Below are positions 18,436 to 27,780 of a stretch of 64,000 nt of DNA, piece after piece. The stretch is from Klebsiella pneumoniae (GTDB taxonomy: Bacteria > Myxococcota_A > UBA796 > SXON01). Made by a program: the position numbers and the translations under genes. The stretch spans positions 1-64,000 of the forward strand of contig CAMAWH010000014.1 in NCBI GenBank assembly GCA_945861635.1, written 5' to 3'. Position 1 is the stretch's first letter; the number at the start of each line of letters is the position of its first letter. The notes under the pieces are model-generated. The model was given only the letters and a program-made list of their open reading frames with translations. It was not told where the DNA came from and ran no database searches.

Positions 18436-20877
18436 CTACTTGTCAGCCACAGCCGGTTGTGCCGTTTCCTTCACGGTAACCGTGCCCGCGGCAACGTCCT
18501 TCAACGTCTGGACCGTGCCGTCCGGCCACTGCACCGTCAGGCGGGTGACCATCGACGCGTTGCCCATGCCGAAGTGGAGAACCTTCTCGGACTGCGCCGT
18601 GCCGTTGTTGCCAATGAGCTGCTGCACGTGCGTCACGCCGTTCACCACGGCAGATACGTGCGCGCCGATACCATCGCGATTGGTGGCGCCACCTTCGAGG
18701 CGAACCTGAAGGCTGTTGAGCATCGGGCTTTCGTTGCGGAACATCTGCACGGGCGCGTAGGTGTAGTCCTTGGTTCCCGGATCGCCGTTGCGCAGCACGA
18801 TGTCGATTCGGCCGTCATGATCGTAGTCGGCGCGGGCAATTACGTAGCCGTCCGCGACGGAATCGACGCCGGCGGCGTACCCCACCTCGACGAAATGACC
18901 GCCGTCATTCCGGTAGAGGCGATTGCGCTCAAAGCCGGCCATGGACATGCGTTCTCCGCCCGCCCCCTGCCAATCCGTGAGGACCTTCATGAACGTGGAC
19001 TGCGACTCCATGCGGTGCGGATCGGGGTTCTCCGTCTGCTTCGCGTACCAGTCCTTCAACTCCGCATCGTTCTCCGGCTGGTAGGACAGAAGCGCGGCCG
19101 CCTCTCCCCACTTCACGCGGTTCGAATAGGCGCGGACGAACAAACTGGTGATGTCGGAGTCGGGCGTCGTTCCGGACCAGAGGCCGTTGGCGACGTAGAG
19201 GTCGGCATCGCCATCGTTGTCGTAGTCCAGGAACTCCGCGCCCGCGAGGCCTTCACCCGGGTTGGTGAGCCCGACCGAGTCGGTGACTTCCTCGAACTTG
19301 CCGCCGCCGAGGTTGTGGAACGCGCGCAGACCCTTCTGCGGCGTCGTCAACCCGGCAAAGTTCCAGTTGAGCGTGCATGAATCACGGAAGCGTTGGCCGG
19401 CCGCGAAGTCCACGTTCGTCAAAACGAAGTCGGTCAATCCGTCACCGTTGATGTCCGCCGCGGCGGTGCCCATGCCGAACCCTTCGTTGCCGAGGCCGAT
19501 GTCTTCGGCGACCTGGGTGAAATGCCCATTGCCCTCGTTCTTGTAGACCGGCGAAAGCCCGCCGCGGTCGTCGATAACCACGAGATCGGAGTCGTTATCG
19601 TCATCGTAATCGACGGCCATGACGGAGTGCGCGTAGAGCGTGTCGGGCGCGCTGCCCTGAAAGGCCATTTTGGTTTGGTCCGAGAACTGCCCTTTGCCGT
19701 CGTTGATCAGGAGGCCCTGAACCGCCAGATCCGATTTGGGCAGGTTTTGAATGACCGTGAAGTCCTTGGCGCCGGGGTAGCCGACGTAGATGTCGAGCGC
19801 GCCGTCACCGTTGAAGTCGGCCACCGCCGCCGGCATTGCGTGCCCGGCCGGAGTGCGGCCGGTGAACACCGCACCGCCATTCACAAAGGTGCCCTTGTCG
19901 TTGTGGTAGACGACGATGTCCTGGGAGTAGTCCGGGGTAAACCTGACGAGAAGCAGGTCCTGCCAGCCGTCGTTGTCGAAGTCGGCAAACGTCGCCGTCT
20001 TCACCAGCGTTTCCCCGGCCAGGCCGCCCGAAACCGGCGCGTACTGCCCAGCCGCGTCACCCTTGAGCAGCGTGCCTGCACCCCAGGCGCCCACGTACAT
20101 ATCGACGTTTCCGTCGTTGTCGTAGTCACCCATCGCAATGGCGTAGCCGCCGCGGCGCATGGCTTCGATGCGCGTATACGTCGGCACGCCGTCGAGCTTG
20201 GCCGTGGCCGTGACATCCGTGAACGAAGCCTTTTCCGCTCGCACGGTTTCCCCGGCAATCACCGCAACGCTGTCTACCTTCCACGCGCCACCGGCGAGCG
20301 AGGCGACCACGCGCATGGTGCCGCGGTCGTTGCGGCGCCAGCCTGCCTGATCCAGACCGCGCACGTCGAACGCCACCATCATTTCCGCGGTAGCGTAGCC
20401 GCCGTCCGCCAAGCGATTCCCGACGGCCTTTACCTGTACGGTGTCAAAATCCACATGTTCGACGCTGGCAAACTGCGCGAGATAGCTCGCGGCATCTGCC
20501 TGCTGGTCTTGTGCCCACGTCGTCAGTTCCACACCCCCTTCACTGCGCGCCCCGACCGGGAGTGCCGACGGAAACCCGAGGACCGTCAGGTTTTGCTGCC
20601 CCACCGCGGCGAGGGCACGCGCATTTTTACCGGACCAACCGGCGCGCCACGGGTTGAATACCGCCGTTTCGATGCTGGTGTAGCGCTCTTCATCCCGGCC
20701 GCACTGCGCCGGCGCCGAAGCGTCCGCTGCTGCGGGGTTCGTTCGGGCCTCCACGTCCGCCAACATCCTTTGCCCCGGCGTGCCGGAAGCGGTGGTTTCA
20801 GCTGCGCGATTCGCAAAGGCATAGCCGGCGCAGCCAACGAGGCCGGTTGCTGCGAGTAGGTAGATGCGACGGTTCAT
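18436..20877 (-). CDS. FG-GAP/VCBS repeat protein with ASPIC/UnbV C-terminal domain
   Basis: 813 residues from ATG 20875-20877, directly preceded by GGAG. A signal peptide (MNRRIYLLAATGLVGCAGYAFA) is followed by an N-terminal domain of about 200 residues and then a beta-propeller of FG-GAP repeats, each with a Ca-binding D-x-D-x-D loop (for example GDYDNDGNVDMY, ADFDNDGWQDLL, ADFNGDGALDIY, VDYDDDNDSDLV, DINGDGLTDFV). The C-terminus carries the ASPIC/UnbV domain (GGATNRDGIGAHV to LTVQWPDGTVQTL). Such proteins are extracellular or outer-membrane adhesins. The last residues are charged with no anchor. An unusual hairpin/T-tract lies just upstream. Confidence 0.88.
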   Translation of the reverse strand: MNRRIYLLAATGLVGCAGYAFANRAAETTASGTPGQRMLADVEARTNPAAADASAPAQCGRDEERYTSIETAVFNPWRAGWSGKNARALAAVGQQNLTVLGFPSALPVGARSEGGVELTTWAQDQQADAASYLAQFASVEHVDFDTVQVKAVGNRLADGGYATAEMMVAFDVRGLDQAGWRRNDRGTMRVVASLAGGAWKVDSVAVIAGETVRAEKASFTDVTATAKLDGVPTYTRIEAMRRGGYAIAMGDYDNDGNVDMYVGAWGAGTLLKGDAAGQYAPVSGGLAGETLVKTATFADFDNDGWQDLLLVRFTPDYSQDIVVYHNDKGTFVNGGAVFTGRTPAGHAMPAAVADFNGDGALDIYVGYPGAKDFTVIQNLPKSDLAVQGLLINDGKGQFSDQTKMAFQGSAPDTLYAHSVMAVDYDDDNDSDLVVIDDRGGLSPVYKNEGNGHFTQVAEDIGLGNEGFGMGTAAADINGDGLTDFVLTNVDFAAGQRFRDSCTLNWNFAGLTTPQKGLRAFHNLGGGKFEEVTDSVGLTNPGEGLAGAEFLDYDNDGDADLYVANGLWSGTTPDSDITSLFVRAYSNRVKWGEAAALLSYQPENDAELKDWYAKQTENPDPHRMESQSTFMKVLTDWQGAGGERMSMAGFERNRLYRNDGGHFVEVGYAAGVDSVADGYVIARADYDHDGRIDIVLRNGDPGTKDYTYAPVQMFRNESPMLNSLQVRLEGGATNRDGIGAHVSAVVNGVTHVQQLIGNNGTAQSEKVLHFGMGNASMVTRLTVQWPDGTVQTLKDVAAGTVTVKETAQPAVADK

Positions 20878-20886
20878 GAACGCTCC

Positions 20887-20917
20887 AAAAAAAAGGCGTC
20901 CCGTGAGAGTGGGACGC
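20887..20917 (-). terminator. Hairpin plus T8 tract abutting the FG-GAP gene's ribosome site
   Basis: Read on the minus strand, GCGTCCC (20917-20911), an 8-nt loop and GGGACGC (20902-20896) form a 7-bp GC-rich stem followed after one base by eight T (20894-20887), then GGAG and the ATG of the FG-GAP gene. This is a textbook intrinsic terminator shape for transcripts coming from the YgiQ gene, or an attenuator for the FG-GAP gene itself. Confidence 0.65.
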
Positions 20918-20921
20918 AAAG

Positions 20922-20951
20922 AGCGTACCATAGGGTCTTTTGATGTCACAA
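20922..20951 (-). promoter_or_regulatory. Possible sigma70-type promoter of the FG-GAP gene
   Basis: On the minus strand GTGACA (20949-20944) and TACGCT (20927-20922) are spaced 16 bp; TTGTGA (20951-20946) would give 18 bp. Transcription would begin near 20915, inside the first arm of the terminator hairpin, so transcripts from this promoter would not form the full stem whereas read-through from upstream would. Confidence 0.35.
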
Positions 20952-21016
20952 GCGCGAACACACACTTTTTTTGCGGCCGATGAGCGCGACGGTGACGCGA
21001 TCTCCGTGGCCTGCGG

Positions 21017-22930
21017 TCACGTCAAGGCGCTCACGACCCCCTCCCACCGTTCTTCGTCCAGTTCCGCACGCGATGCGCGCTCGACGACTGCGCCCATTGC
21101 GCCGACCAAAGGCTCGTCCGGACGCGACCCCCGTACCCATCCGCCTCGCGATGGTCCCGGCGGAACGAGGCAGTCCGGACCATGCCCGATCAGGTCCTGC
21201 CGCCGCCACGTCGTGAGCGCCTCCCGAATTGCCGGCCACTCCTCACGCTTCCACCAGAACAGCAGGGAACGTTGACGCGCGCGCTCCTTGTGCCCCCGCG
21301 CGACGTGGACCGGTTGTTTGCTGTGGGGATCGACTCCGCTCACAAACATGGCCGTGGAAAGCGTGCCCGGCGTGGGCATGAACATCTGCACCTGCCGGCA
21401 TTGCAAACCATTTTTCTTCATGTACTGCGCGAGTTCGATCGCCTCCGTCGGACCCGTACCGGGGTGCGCACACTGGAAGTACGGAACGATGAACTGCTTC
21501 TTGTCGGCCGCGAGGCTGGCGGCCTTGAACCGCTTCACGAAATCCCCGAAGTGGGTGACCTCGGGCTTGCGCATGAAGTGCAGGGCGCGTGGGGAAACGT
21601 GCTCCGGCGCCGTCGTGAGCGATCCGGACACGTGGTACGTCGCGATCTCCTCGACGAATCCGTCATCGAGCGCCGCGAGGTCGTACCGGATGCCGGAGTT
21701 CACGAAAACCCTTTTCACCCCAGGAAGTTCGCGTACCGTGCGCAGAAGCTTTCGGTACGGACCGTGGTCGGTGCCATAGTGTTTGCATCGCACCGGATGC
21801 AGGCAACTCACGCGACGGCACACCGCGTTGGCTGCCTCCGAATTGCACCGCATGTGAAACATGTTGGCCGTCGGACCGCCGAGATCCGAGATCACACCGT
21901 TGAAGCCCTTCTTCGCGACAAGTCCACTTACCTCACGCACAATACTCTCGGGGCTCCGACTCACGACGTCCTTGCCCTGGTGCAGGGTCAACGCGCAGAA
22001 CGAACAGCCGCCGGAGCACCCGCGGTTGATGGTGAGGCTGCCGCGAATGCTCTCAAATGCCGGTATCGGTTTGCGATAGCACGGATGTGCGGCGTTTGCA
22101 TAGGGTAGTTCGTACAGGCGATCCATCTCAGCCGTCGTGAGCGCCGCCGCGGGCGGATTGCACCAGACCGCGCGATCGGCGCACCGCTGCACCAACGCGA
22201 GGGCGCACGACGGGTTCGACTCGCGGTACATCAGCATGGTCAGCCGATTGAAGGCCAGGGGGTCCGCAACACTTTGTTCAAAGCTGGGGAGTTCCTCGAA
22301 TCGTCCTTCCGGAAGCGCGCCCGTCTTACCGACGGCCCACGCCACGCCGGCGATGTCTCGGCAGGCCGCGATGTCAGCGCCACCGCGCAGACGCCGCGCG
22401 ATCTCCAGCACCGGTCTCTCTCCCATTCCGTGCACGAGCAGATCCGCCTTCGCGTCCAAAAGAATCGATCGGCGGATGCGATCCTGCCAATAGTCGTAGT
22501 GCGCGAACCGCCGCAGCGATGCCTCGACGCCTCCGAGGATGACGGGCACACCCGGATACGCCTGCTTGCACCGGTTCGCATACGCGATGCTGGCACGATC
22601 CGGCCTCCGGCCGGCCTCGCCTCCGGGACTGTAGGCATCGTCATTCCGAATCCGGCGCGACGCGGTGTAGTGATTCACCATCGAATCCATCTGCCCGGCC
22701 GAAACGCCGAAAAACAGTCGGGGCCTTCCCAGCGCGCGGAAGGCATCCGGCGACTCCCAGTCCGGTTGCGCGATCACTCCCACTCGAAAACCGTGCGCTT
22801 CCAGCCAGCGCCCGATCAGCGCAACGCCGAAAGAGCTATGGTCAACGTACGCATCTCCCGTCACGAGGACGACGTCGAGGGGCTCATCGCCCGCCTCCTC
22901 GCTCGTCATCGGCAGGAAAAGGACGGACAT
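21017..22930 (-). CDS. ygiQ: YgiQ-family radical SAM protein
   Basis: 637 residues, the usual size of YgiQ/UPF0313. The N-terminus ([27 protein letters not shown]) is the family's vitamin-B12-like Rossmann part. The radical SAM cluster motif is CSGGCSFC near residues 303-310 and is followed by the conserved [16 protein letters not shown] block. Members are predicted oxygen-sensitive 4Fe-4S enzymes of unknown reaction, possibly an anaerobic modification. The ATG at 22928-22930 leaves the typical FLPMTSEE N-terminus intact. It lies 26 bp downstream of the MopE-type lipoprotein gene on the same strand. Confidence 0.92.
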   Translation of the reverse strand: MSVLFLPMTSEEAGDEPLDVVLVTGDAYVDHSSFGVALIGRWLEAHGFRVGVIAQPDWESPDAFRALGRPRLFFGVSAGQMDSMVNHYTASRRIRNDDAYSPGGEAGRRPDRASIAYANRCKQAYPGVPVILGGVEASLRRFAHYDYWQDRIRRSILLDAKADLLVHGMGERPVLEIARRLRGGADIAACRDIAGVAWAVGKTGALPEGRFEELPSFEQSVADPLAFNRLTMLMYRESNPSCALALVQRCADRAVWCNPPAAALTTAEMDRLYELPYANAAHPCYRKPIPAFESIRGSLTINRGCSGGCSFCALTLHQGKDVVSRSPESIVREVSGLVAKKGFNGVISDLGGPTANMFHMRCNSEAANAVCRRVSCLHPVRCKHYGTDHGPYRKLLRTVRELPGVKRVFVNSGIRYDLAALDDGFVEEIATYHVSGSLTTAPEHVSPRALHFMRKPEVTHFGDFVKRFKAASLAADKKQFIVPYFQCAHPGTGPTEAIELAQYMKKNGLQCRQVQMFMPTPGTLSTAMFVSGVDPHSKQPVHVARGHKERARQRSLLFWWKREEWPAIREALTTWRRQDLIGHGPDCLVPPGPSRGGWVRGSRPDEPLVGAMGAVVERASRAELDEERWEGVVSALT

Positions 22931-22956
22931 CGGCGGGGCCTAAGCCAGCGTGGGCG

Positions 22957-24294
22957 CTATGGCACGGTTTCGCGCGCGGAGGCGACCATTGCGCGAACCT
23001 CTGCGGGCACGCCGTCCGTCGTCCACCAATCCACATGCTCGCTGAGGATCCACGCGTACTCATCCGTGGTGGCGAGGGTGGCGGAGAGGAGATCGAACGA
23101 GGCCGCCTCGTAGCGGGTTCCAAAAGCCAGCGAGAAGTTGTCAAGGATCAGGGGCATGTCAATGCCAGCCACCGCAGGGATTACATCGGCACGTACGTTC
23201 ACATAGAGGCCGTGAATCGCCGCCGCACCCGTCGTGTCCAACGACCAATCGAGCCCGTCTACGATCAGGACGTCCGGCCCAGCAATTCCGTACATGCCAT
23301 CGAGGAGGGAGGGCAGGAGGTCGTAGTCGGGGTCGCCGCTGAGGCCCACGTACGAGTAGCTCCGCGTGACGACAAGGGCGATGCTCGGATACTCCGCCTC
23401 CATCGCAGAGATCATGGCCTCGCCGAGCGCCACCATTTCGGCCGCGTAATTGGAGTACCCTTCCCGCGAGAGGTGCGGACGGCCCGCACTCGCAAAGGGT
23501 GCGCCGCAGCGTGGTGCCGTGTCGAATAGGACGCCGCGCAGACCGGCAACTCGCGCGTACCGCGCAGCGAGGCGCGCGTTCTCCTCGATGGCGCCGAAGT
23601 CGTCGAAGGGATCGGCCTGCCCGTCACACGCGCGAACGAGCGCGAAGTTGTCGGTGAGACGGGAGAACGGCGCCAACGCCAGCAGGGCCGCCTCCGCCTC
23701 CCACTCTTCCCAGATGATCCTCTCGGAGCTCCAGAACTGGTCCGCGAACCCGGCCTCGATCACCGCGCCATCGAACGGTGCTTGGTCCATCTCCGTCGTG
23801 TGGGCGGATGCAAATTCAGCGTCGGTACCCGGCTGCCAGAGGAGCAACTTGTGGCATTTGTCCAGCATTCCATCGCAGTCGTTGTCCACGGCATCTCCGC
23901 ATGCCTCCGTCATTCCGGGACTGACACCGGGGTGGCTGTCGTCGCAATCTCCGCCTACGGAAACCCATCCGGTCCGGCTGCACCCCCGCCATGCCAATTG
24001 GTCGTTTCCGTATCCGTCCCCGTCGGCGTCCGCGAACAGCAGCGGGGCGTCTGCGGCATCCTCGTCAATGGCCGCGTCACAATCGTCGTCGATCCGATTG
24101 CAGATTTCCGTGGCGTCGGGGTGGACGGCGGCAGCGTGATCGTCGCAGTCCTCAGCGGGCGGAAAGCCGTCGTTATCGGCGTCTGCGCTGGTCAACGCCG
24201 TGTCGTCCCACCAACTTCCGCTGTCCCGGGGGTCGCCGAGTAAAGCGTCTCCAACCTGCGGCGTGGATCCGGTGCAGGCGAGGAGGAGAACCAT
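22957..24294 (-). CDS. Lipoprotein: MopE-like repeats plus TIM-barrel-like domain
   Basis: 445 residues from ATG 24292-24294, opening MVLLLACTGS with an extremely short leader before the lipobox LLAC. Residues about 35-140 hold two MopE-type blocks (DADNDGFPPAEDCDDHAAAVHP..CNRIDDDCD; DADGDGYGNDQ..GDCDDSHPGVSP..CGDAVDNDCDG). The rest (about 145-445) looks like a glycosidase-type alpha/beta barrel: LLLWQPGTD, GAVIEAGFADQFWSSERIIWEEWEAE, GLRGVLFDTAPRCG, DVLIVDGLDWSLD. No specific glycoside hydrolase family can be assigned and the catalytic acids are not certain. An in-frame TTG at 24309 is an alternative start. nadC ends 23 bp upstream. Confidence 0.65.
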   Translation of the reverse strand: MVLLLACTGSTPQVGDALLGDPRDSGSWWDDTALTSADADNDGFPPAEDCDDHAAAVHPDATEICNRIDDDCDAAIDEDAADAPLLFADADGDGYGNDQLAWRGCSRTGWVSVGGDCDDSHPGVSPGMTEACGDAVDNDCDGMLDKCHKLLLWQPGTDAEFASAHTTEMDQAPFDGAVIEAGFADQFWSSERIIWEEWEAEAALLALAPFSRLTDNFALVRACDGQADPFDDFGAIEENARLAARYARVAGLRGVLFDTAPRCGAPFASAGRPHLSREGYSNYAAEMVALGEAMISAMEAEYPSIALVVTRSYSYVGLSGDPDYDLLPSLLDGMYGIAGPDVLIVDGLDWSLDTTGAAAIHGLYVNVRADVIPAVAGIDMPLILDNFSLAFGTRYEAASFDLLSATLATTDEYAWILSEHVDWWTTDGVPAEVRAMVASARETVP

Positions 24295-24317
24295 GCCATC
24301 ACCATACAACGGGTTGG

Positions 24318-25139
24318 TCAGCGGCCGACCGGCAAGATTCGCATGGACAAGTCGGCCCAGCGCGCCTGGTGGATAAGCCCGCCCATCGAAAAATAGTCCA
24401 AACCGGCGGATCGAAGCCGGGAGATGCGTTCTGCCGTCATGTTACCGCTGGCCTCGAGCGTTGCGCGGCCGGCCGTCCGTTCCACCGCCTGCAGCAAAAC
24501 GGCGTCGTCCATGTTGTCGAGCAACACAACGTCGACGCCGGCCTCAAGCGCTTCTTGCAACTCGACAAGGGTCTCCACCTCACACTCGATTCGCATCAAA
24601 GGGTGGGCCGCGAGGCGCGCCCGACGAACCGCCGCGGCAATGCCACCGGCCGCAACGATGTGATTGTCCTTGATTAAAATGCCGTCGAACAGCCCGAAAC
24701 GATGATTGCCCGCCCCACCGGCCCGCACGGCGTCCTTTTCAAGCGCACGCAACAGGGGCGTCGTCTTGCGTGTATCGACGACGCGCACGCCGCCCGCCGC
24801 GGCGACGACCGCGCGAACATGCGTCGCGATGCCACAGAGCCGCATCAAAAAATTCAACGCCGACCGTTCTCCCGTCAACAGCGAACGAAGCGGACCCTCG
24901 ATGTGCGCGATCGTTACACGGTCGTCGATGCTCTCCCCCTCCCCTGCCCGGCTCTCGTAGGTGGCGCCGAGCTGGCGAAAAACTTCCCCTGCTGGAGCGT
25001 GTCCGGCGACAACCAACGCTTGCTTCGCGTAGATCTGCGCCGTCCCCCGAGCGTTCGCGTCCACGCACGCTTCCGTGGTCAAATCTCCCGGTCCGACGTC
25101 CTCCTCCAACGTCATCCGCACGAGTTCGGTCAGGGTCAT
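24318..25139 (-). CDS. nadC: Nicotinate-nucleotide pyrophosphorylase (carboxylating), NadC
   Basis: 273 residues. NadC converts quinolinate and PRPP to nicotinate mononucleotide, CO2 and PPi, the step after NadA. Family blocks are visible: EEDVGPGDLTTEA at the N-terminus, ERSALNFLMRLCGIAT, RVVDTRKTTPLLRALEKDAVRAGGAGNHR with substrate-binding Arg/Lys/His, KDNHI, IECEVETL, DVVLLDNMD and LEASGNMT. The start overlaps the end of valS by 4 bp (ATGA), so the two genes form one transcription unit. Confidence 0.96.
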   Translation of the reverse strand: MTLTELVRMTLEEDVGPGDLTTEACVDANARGTAQIYAKQALVVAGHAPAGEVFRQLGATYESRAGEGESIDDRVTIAHIEGPLRSLLTGERSALNFLMRLCGIATHVRAVVAAAGGVRVVDTRKTTPLLRALEKDAVRAGGAGNHRFGLFDGILIKDNHIVAAGGIAAAVRRARLAAHPLMRIECEVETLVELQEALEAGVDVVLLDNMDDAVLLQAVERTAGRATLEASGNMTAERISRLRSAGLDYFSMGGLIHQARWADLSMRILPVGR

Positions 25140-27736
25140 CCCAACGCCGCGAGCGCGGCGCGCAGGATGCTCAGCTTCTCCTCATCGTCCGCGAGCCCTT
25201 GACGCGTCACGCTCAGGAGTTTTTCGGGTGCCTTGCCGACGAACTCAGCATTTTCGAGACGGGCGGTGTAGAAAATCCTGGACTGCTCGGCTTTCTCGAT
25301 GGCCGCCAAGAGCCGATCGCGCTCTTTGCCCGTGTCGAGCACACCCTCCATCGGAATCCACAACTCCTCGCCGCCAACCACGGCCGTTGCGCAAGCAAGT
25401 GGCCGGACACCCCGTTCCCACGTCGCATTGGCAAGATCGTCAAGCGCGTCCGCGTAGTCGCCGAGCGTCGTAAGCCCTGCAGACACGATTCGGACCGGTA
25501 CGCGCATTGAAATCTCCTTCTCGGCGCGGATTCGCCGCACCGCAACAATGGCCTCCTGGACCAGAGCAACGTCACGCAGCGCCGCCTCGTCCACCGCAAA
25601 ATCACTCTCCCGCGGGAAGGACGCCCGCATGACGCTGCCCTCCGTACCCGGCAGGTTCTTCCACAGCTCTTCCCCGAGGAACGGCATGAACGGATGGATC
25701 AGCCGCGCGACCGCATGAAAAACGGTCCACAGCGTGTATTTGGCCGCAGCCTTTGCCGGCGCGTCTTCTCCGTACAGCGCCGCCTTCGAGAATTCAAGGT
25801 ACCAATCGCATAGTTCGTACCAGATGAAGGCGTGAAGTTCGGCAGCCGCGTCGTTGAACCGGTAGGCATCCAGCGCCGCCCGAATCCGCCCGACCGCCGC
25901 CCCTGTGCGAGACAGGATCCACCGATCCATCGGACCGGGTGCCGCGTCGGCGGGCCGCTCGTGGACGTGCATGTGGAGAAATCGGTAGGCTTGCCAAACC
26001 TTATTTTGGAAGCGGACGTAGATATCGACCCGTTTGTCGCTCCACATCAAGTCGCGACCCTGACCGGCCAGCGCGACGAGGGTCATGCGCACCGCGTCGA
26101 CGCCAAACTTGTCGATGGCGTCCAACGGATCGACGACGTTGCCCTTGGTCTTCGACATCTTGTCACCGTGTTCGTCGCGAACAAGGCCCGTGATGTACAC
26201 GTCCTTGAACGGCACGGCGCCCATCTGATGAATGCCAGCGTACATCATCCGCGCAACCCAGAAAAATATAATATCGAAGCCCGTAACGAGCACGCTGGTC
26301 GGGTACCACTTGGCAAGATCCGCCGTCTGCTCCGGCCAACCCAGGGTGGAAAAAGGCCAGAGCGCCGAACTGAACCAGGTGTCGAGCACGTCCTCGTCCT
26401 GCGAAACGTCGTCGGAGCCGCACCGTTCACACGCCGTCGGATCCGTTCGGTGCACGGTGACGTGCCCACAGGCACCGCAATGCCACGCCGGGATTCGGTG
26501 TCCCCACCACAGCTGGCGAGAAATACACCAGTCCTTGATGTCCCGCAGCCAACTGTAGTAGGTGTTTTCCCACTGTTTCGGATGGAACGTCGTGAAGCCA
26601 TTTTCCACAGCGGCGAGCGCCGGACGCGCCAGCGGCCTCATCTTCACAAACCACTGCGTCGAGATCATCGGCTCGACCACCGAGCCGCTCCGCTGCGAGC
26701 GAGGCAACGTCATGGTGTGCGGCTTCGCTCCGCGGTCCAACCCCAGCGCAGCGATGTCCTCCTTGACACGTTTACGCGCCTCGAACCGGTCTAGACCAGC
26801 GTATGCGCCCCCGTGCTCGTTGACCTTGGCGTCGGGAGTGAAGATCGTGATCATCGGAAGGTCGTGGCGCTTCCCGACCTCGTGGTCGTTGAAGTCGTGC
26901 GCCGGCGTGACTTTGACCGCGCCGGAGCCGAATGCCGGGTCAACGAGGATGGCATCTCCCACAATCGGAAACTCCCGCCCGAGAAGCGGGTGTCGCACGT
27001 TTTTGCCTATGAGGTGGCGATATCGTTCGTCGTCGGGATGCACGGCGACTGCGGTGTCACCCAGCATCGTTTCCGGTCGTGTCGTGGCGACCACGATCTC
27101 CCCGCTGTCATCGGCCAGCGGGTATGCGAACGACCACAGCTCGCCGACCACGTCCTCCTCGGTTTCCACTTCCAGGTCGGAGATGGCCGTCAGCCCGACC
27201 GGGTCCCAGTTGATAAGACGGGTTGCCCGATAGATCAATCCTTCCTCGTACATGCGCACAAAACTCTCTCTCACTGCATGAGAGAGCCCTTCGTCCATCG
27301 TGAACCGTTCGCGCGACCAATCGCAGGACACGCCGAGGCGCCGCAATTGGCGAACGATCGTCCCCCCGGACTGCTCCTTCCATTCCCAGATGCGCTGCAA
27401 AAACTTCTCGCGTCCCAACTCGCGGCGGTCCACCCCCTGTGCGCGGAGTTGCTTTTCGACGATCCACTGCGTCGCAATGCCGGCGTGATCGGTGCCGGGC
27501 AGCCAAAGCGTGTTGAAGCCGTCCATGCGCTTGTAGCGGGTGAGGACGTCCTGCAGCGTGTTGTTCAGGGCGTGCCCCATGTGCAGCGAGCCCGTGACGT
27601 TCGGCGGCGGAATCACGATGCAGAAGGGGTCACCGGGCGCGTTGGGATCCGCGATGAAGTAGCCCGCCAACTCCCACTCCGGATAATACCGAAGCGCGGC
27701 GGCGTGGGGATCGTAGTGCTGCGAAAGCTCGGACAC
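25136..27736 (-). CDS. valS: Valine-tRNA ligase
   Basis: 866 residues, within the normal 860-950 range. Class I synthetase signatures: HMGH at residues 52-55 (PNVTGSLHMGHALNNT) and KMSKT at 526-530 (KMSKTKGNVVDPLD). An editing (CP1) domain with TTRPETMLGDTAVAVHP and a zinc-ribbon-like HCGACGHVTVHRTDPTACERCGSD in the catalytic insertion are present. The C-terminal coiled-coil arm typical of ValS is here (KERDRLLAAIEKAEQSRIFYTARLEN). It starts at GTG 27734-27736 with GGAG seven bases upstream and sits 44 bp downstream of the pseudo-receiver gene. Confidence 0.97.
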   Translation of the reverse strand: MSELSQHYDPHAAALRYYPEWELAGYFIADPNAPGDPFCIVIPPPNVTGSLHMGHALNNTLQDVLTRYKRMDGFNTLWLPGTDHAGIATQWIVEKQLRAQGVDRRELGREKFLQRIWEWKEQSGGTIVRQLRRLGVSCDWSRERFTMDEGLSHAVRESFVRMYEEGLIYRATRLINWDPVGLTAISDLEVETEEDVVGELWSFAYPLADDSGEIVVATTRPETMLGDTAVAVHPDDERYRHLIGKNVRHPLLGREFPIVGDAILVDPAFGSGAVKVTPAHDFNDHEVGKRHDLPMITIFTPDAKVNEHGGAYAGLDRFEARKRVKEDIAALGLDRGAKPHTMTLPRSQRSGSVVEPMISTQWFVKMRPLARPALAAVENGFTTFHPKQWENTYYSWLRDIKDWCISRQLWWGHRIPAWHCGACGHVTVHRTDPTACERCGSDDVSQDEDVLDTWFSSALWPFSTLGWPEQTADLAKWYPTSVLVTGFDIIFFWVARMMYAGIHQMGAVPFKDVYITGLVRDEHGDKMSKTKGNVVDPLDAIDKFGVDAVRMTLVALAGQGRDLMWSDKRVDIYVRFQNKVWQAYRFLHMHVHERPADAAPGPMDRWILSRTGAAVGRIRAALDAYRFNDAAAELHAFIWYELCDWYLEFSKAALYGEDAPAKAAAKYTLWTVFHAVARLIHPFMPFLGEELWKNLPGTEGSVMRASFPRESDFAVDEAALRDVALVQEAIVAVRRIRAEKEISMRVPVRIVSAGLTTLGDYADALDDLANATWERGVRPLACATAVVGGEELWIPMEGVLDTGKERDRLLAAIEKAEQSRIFYTARLENAEFVGKAPEKLLSVTRQGLADDEEKLSILRAALAALG

Positions 27737-27780
27737 GGACGCTCCGGAGGGCGGCGCCTTCTATCGCGCCGGCGCAGCGA

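Noticed and set aside
19393..20859. A 488-codon plus-strand frame antisense to the FG-GAP/UnbV gene
   Set aside because: Mirrors the repeat codons of the real gene and shows no domain; shadow frame.
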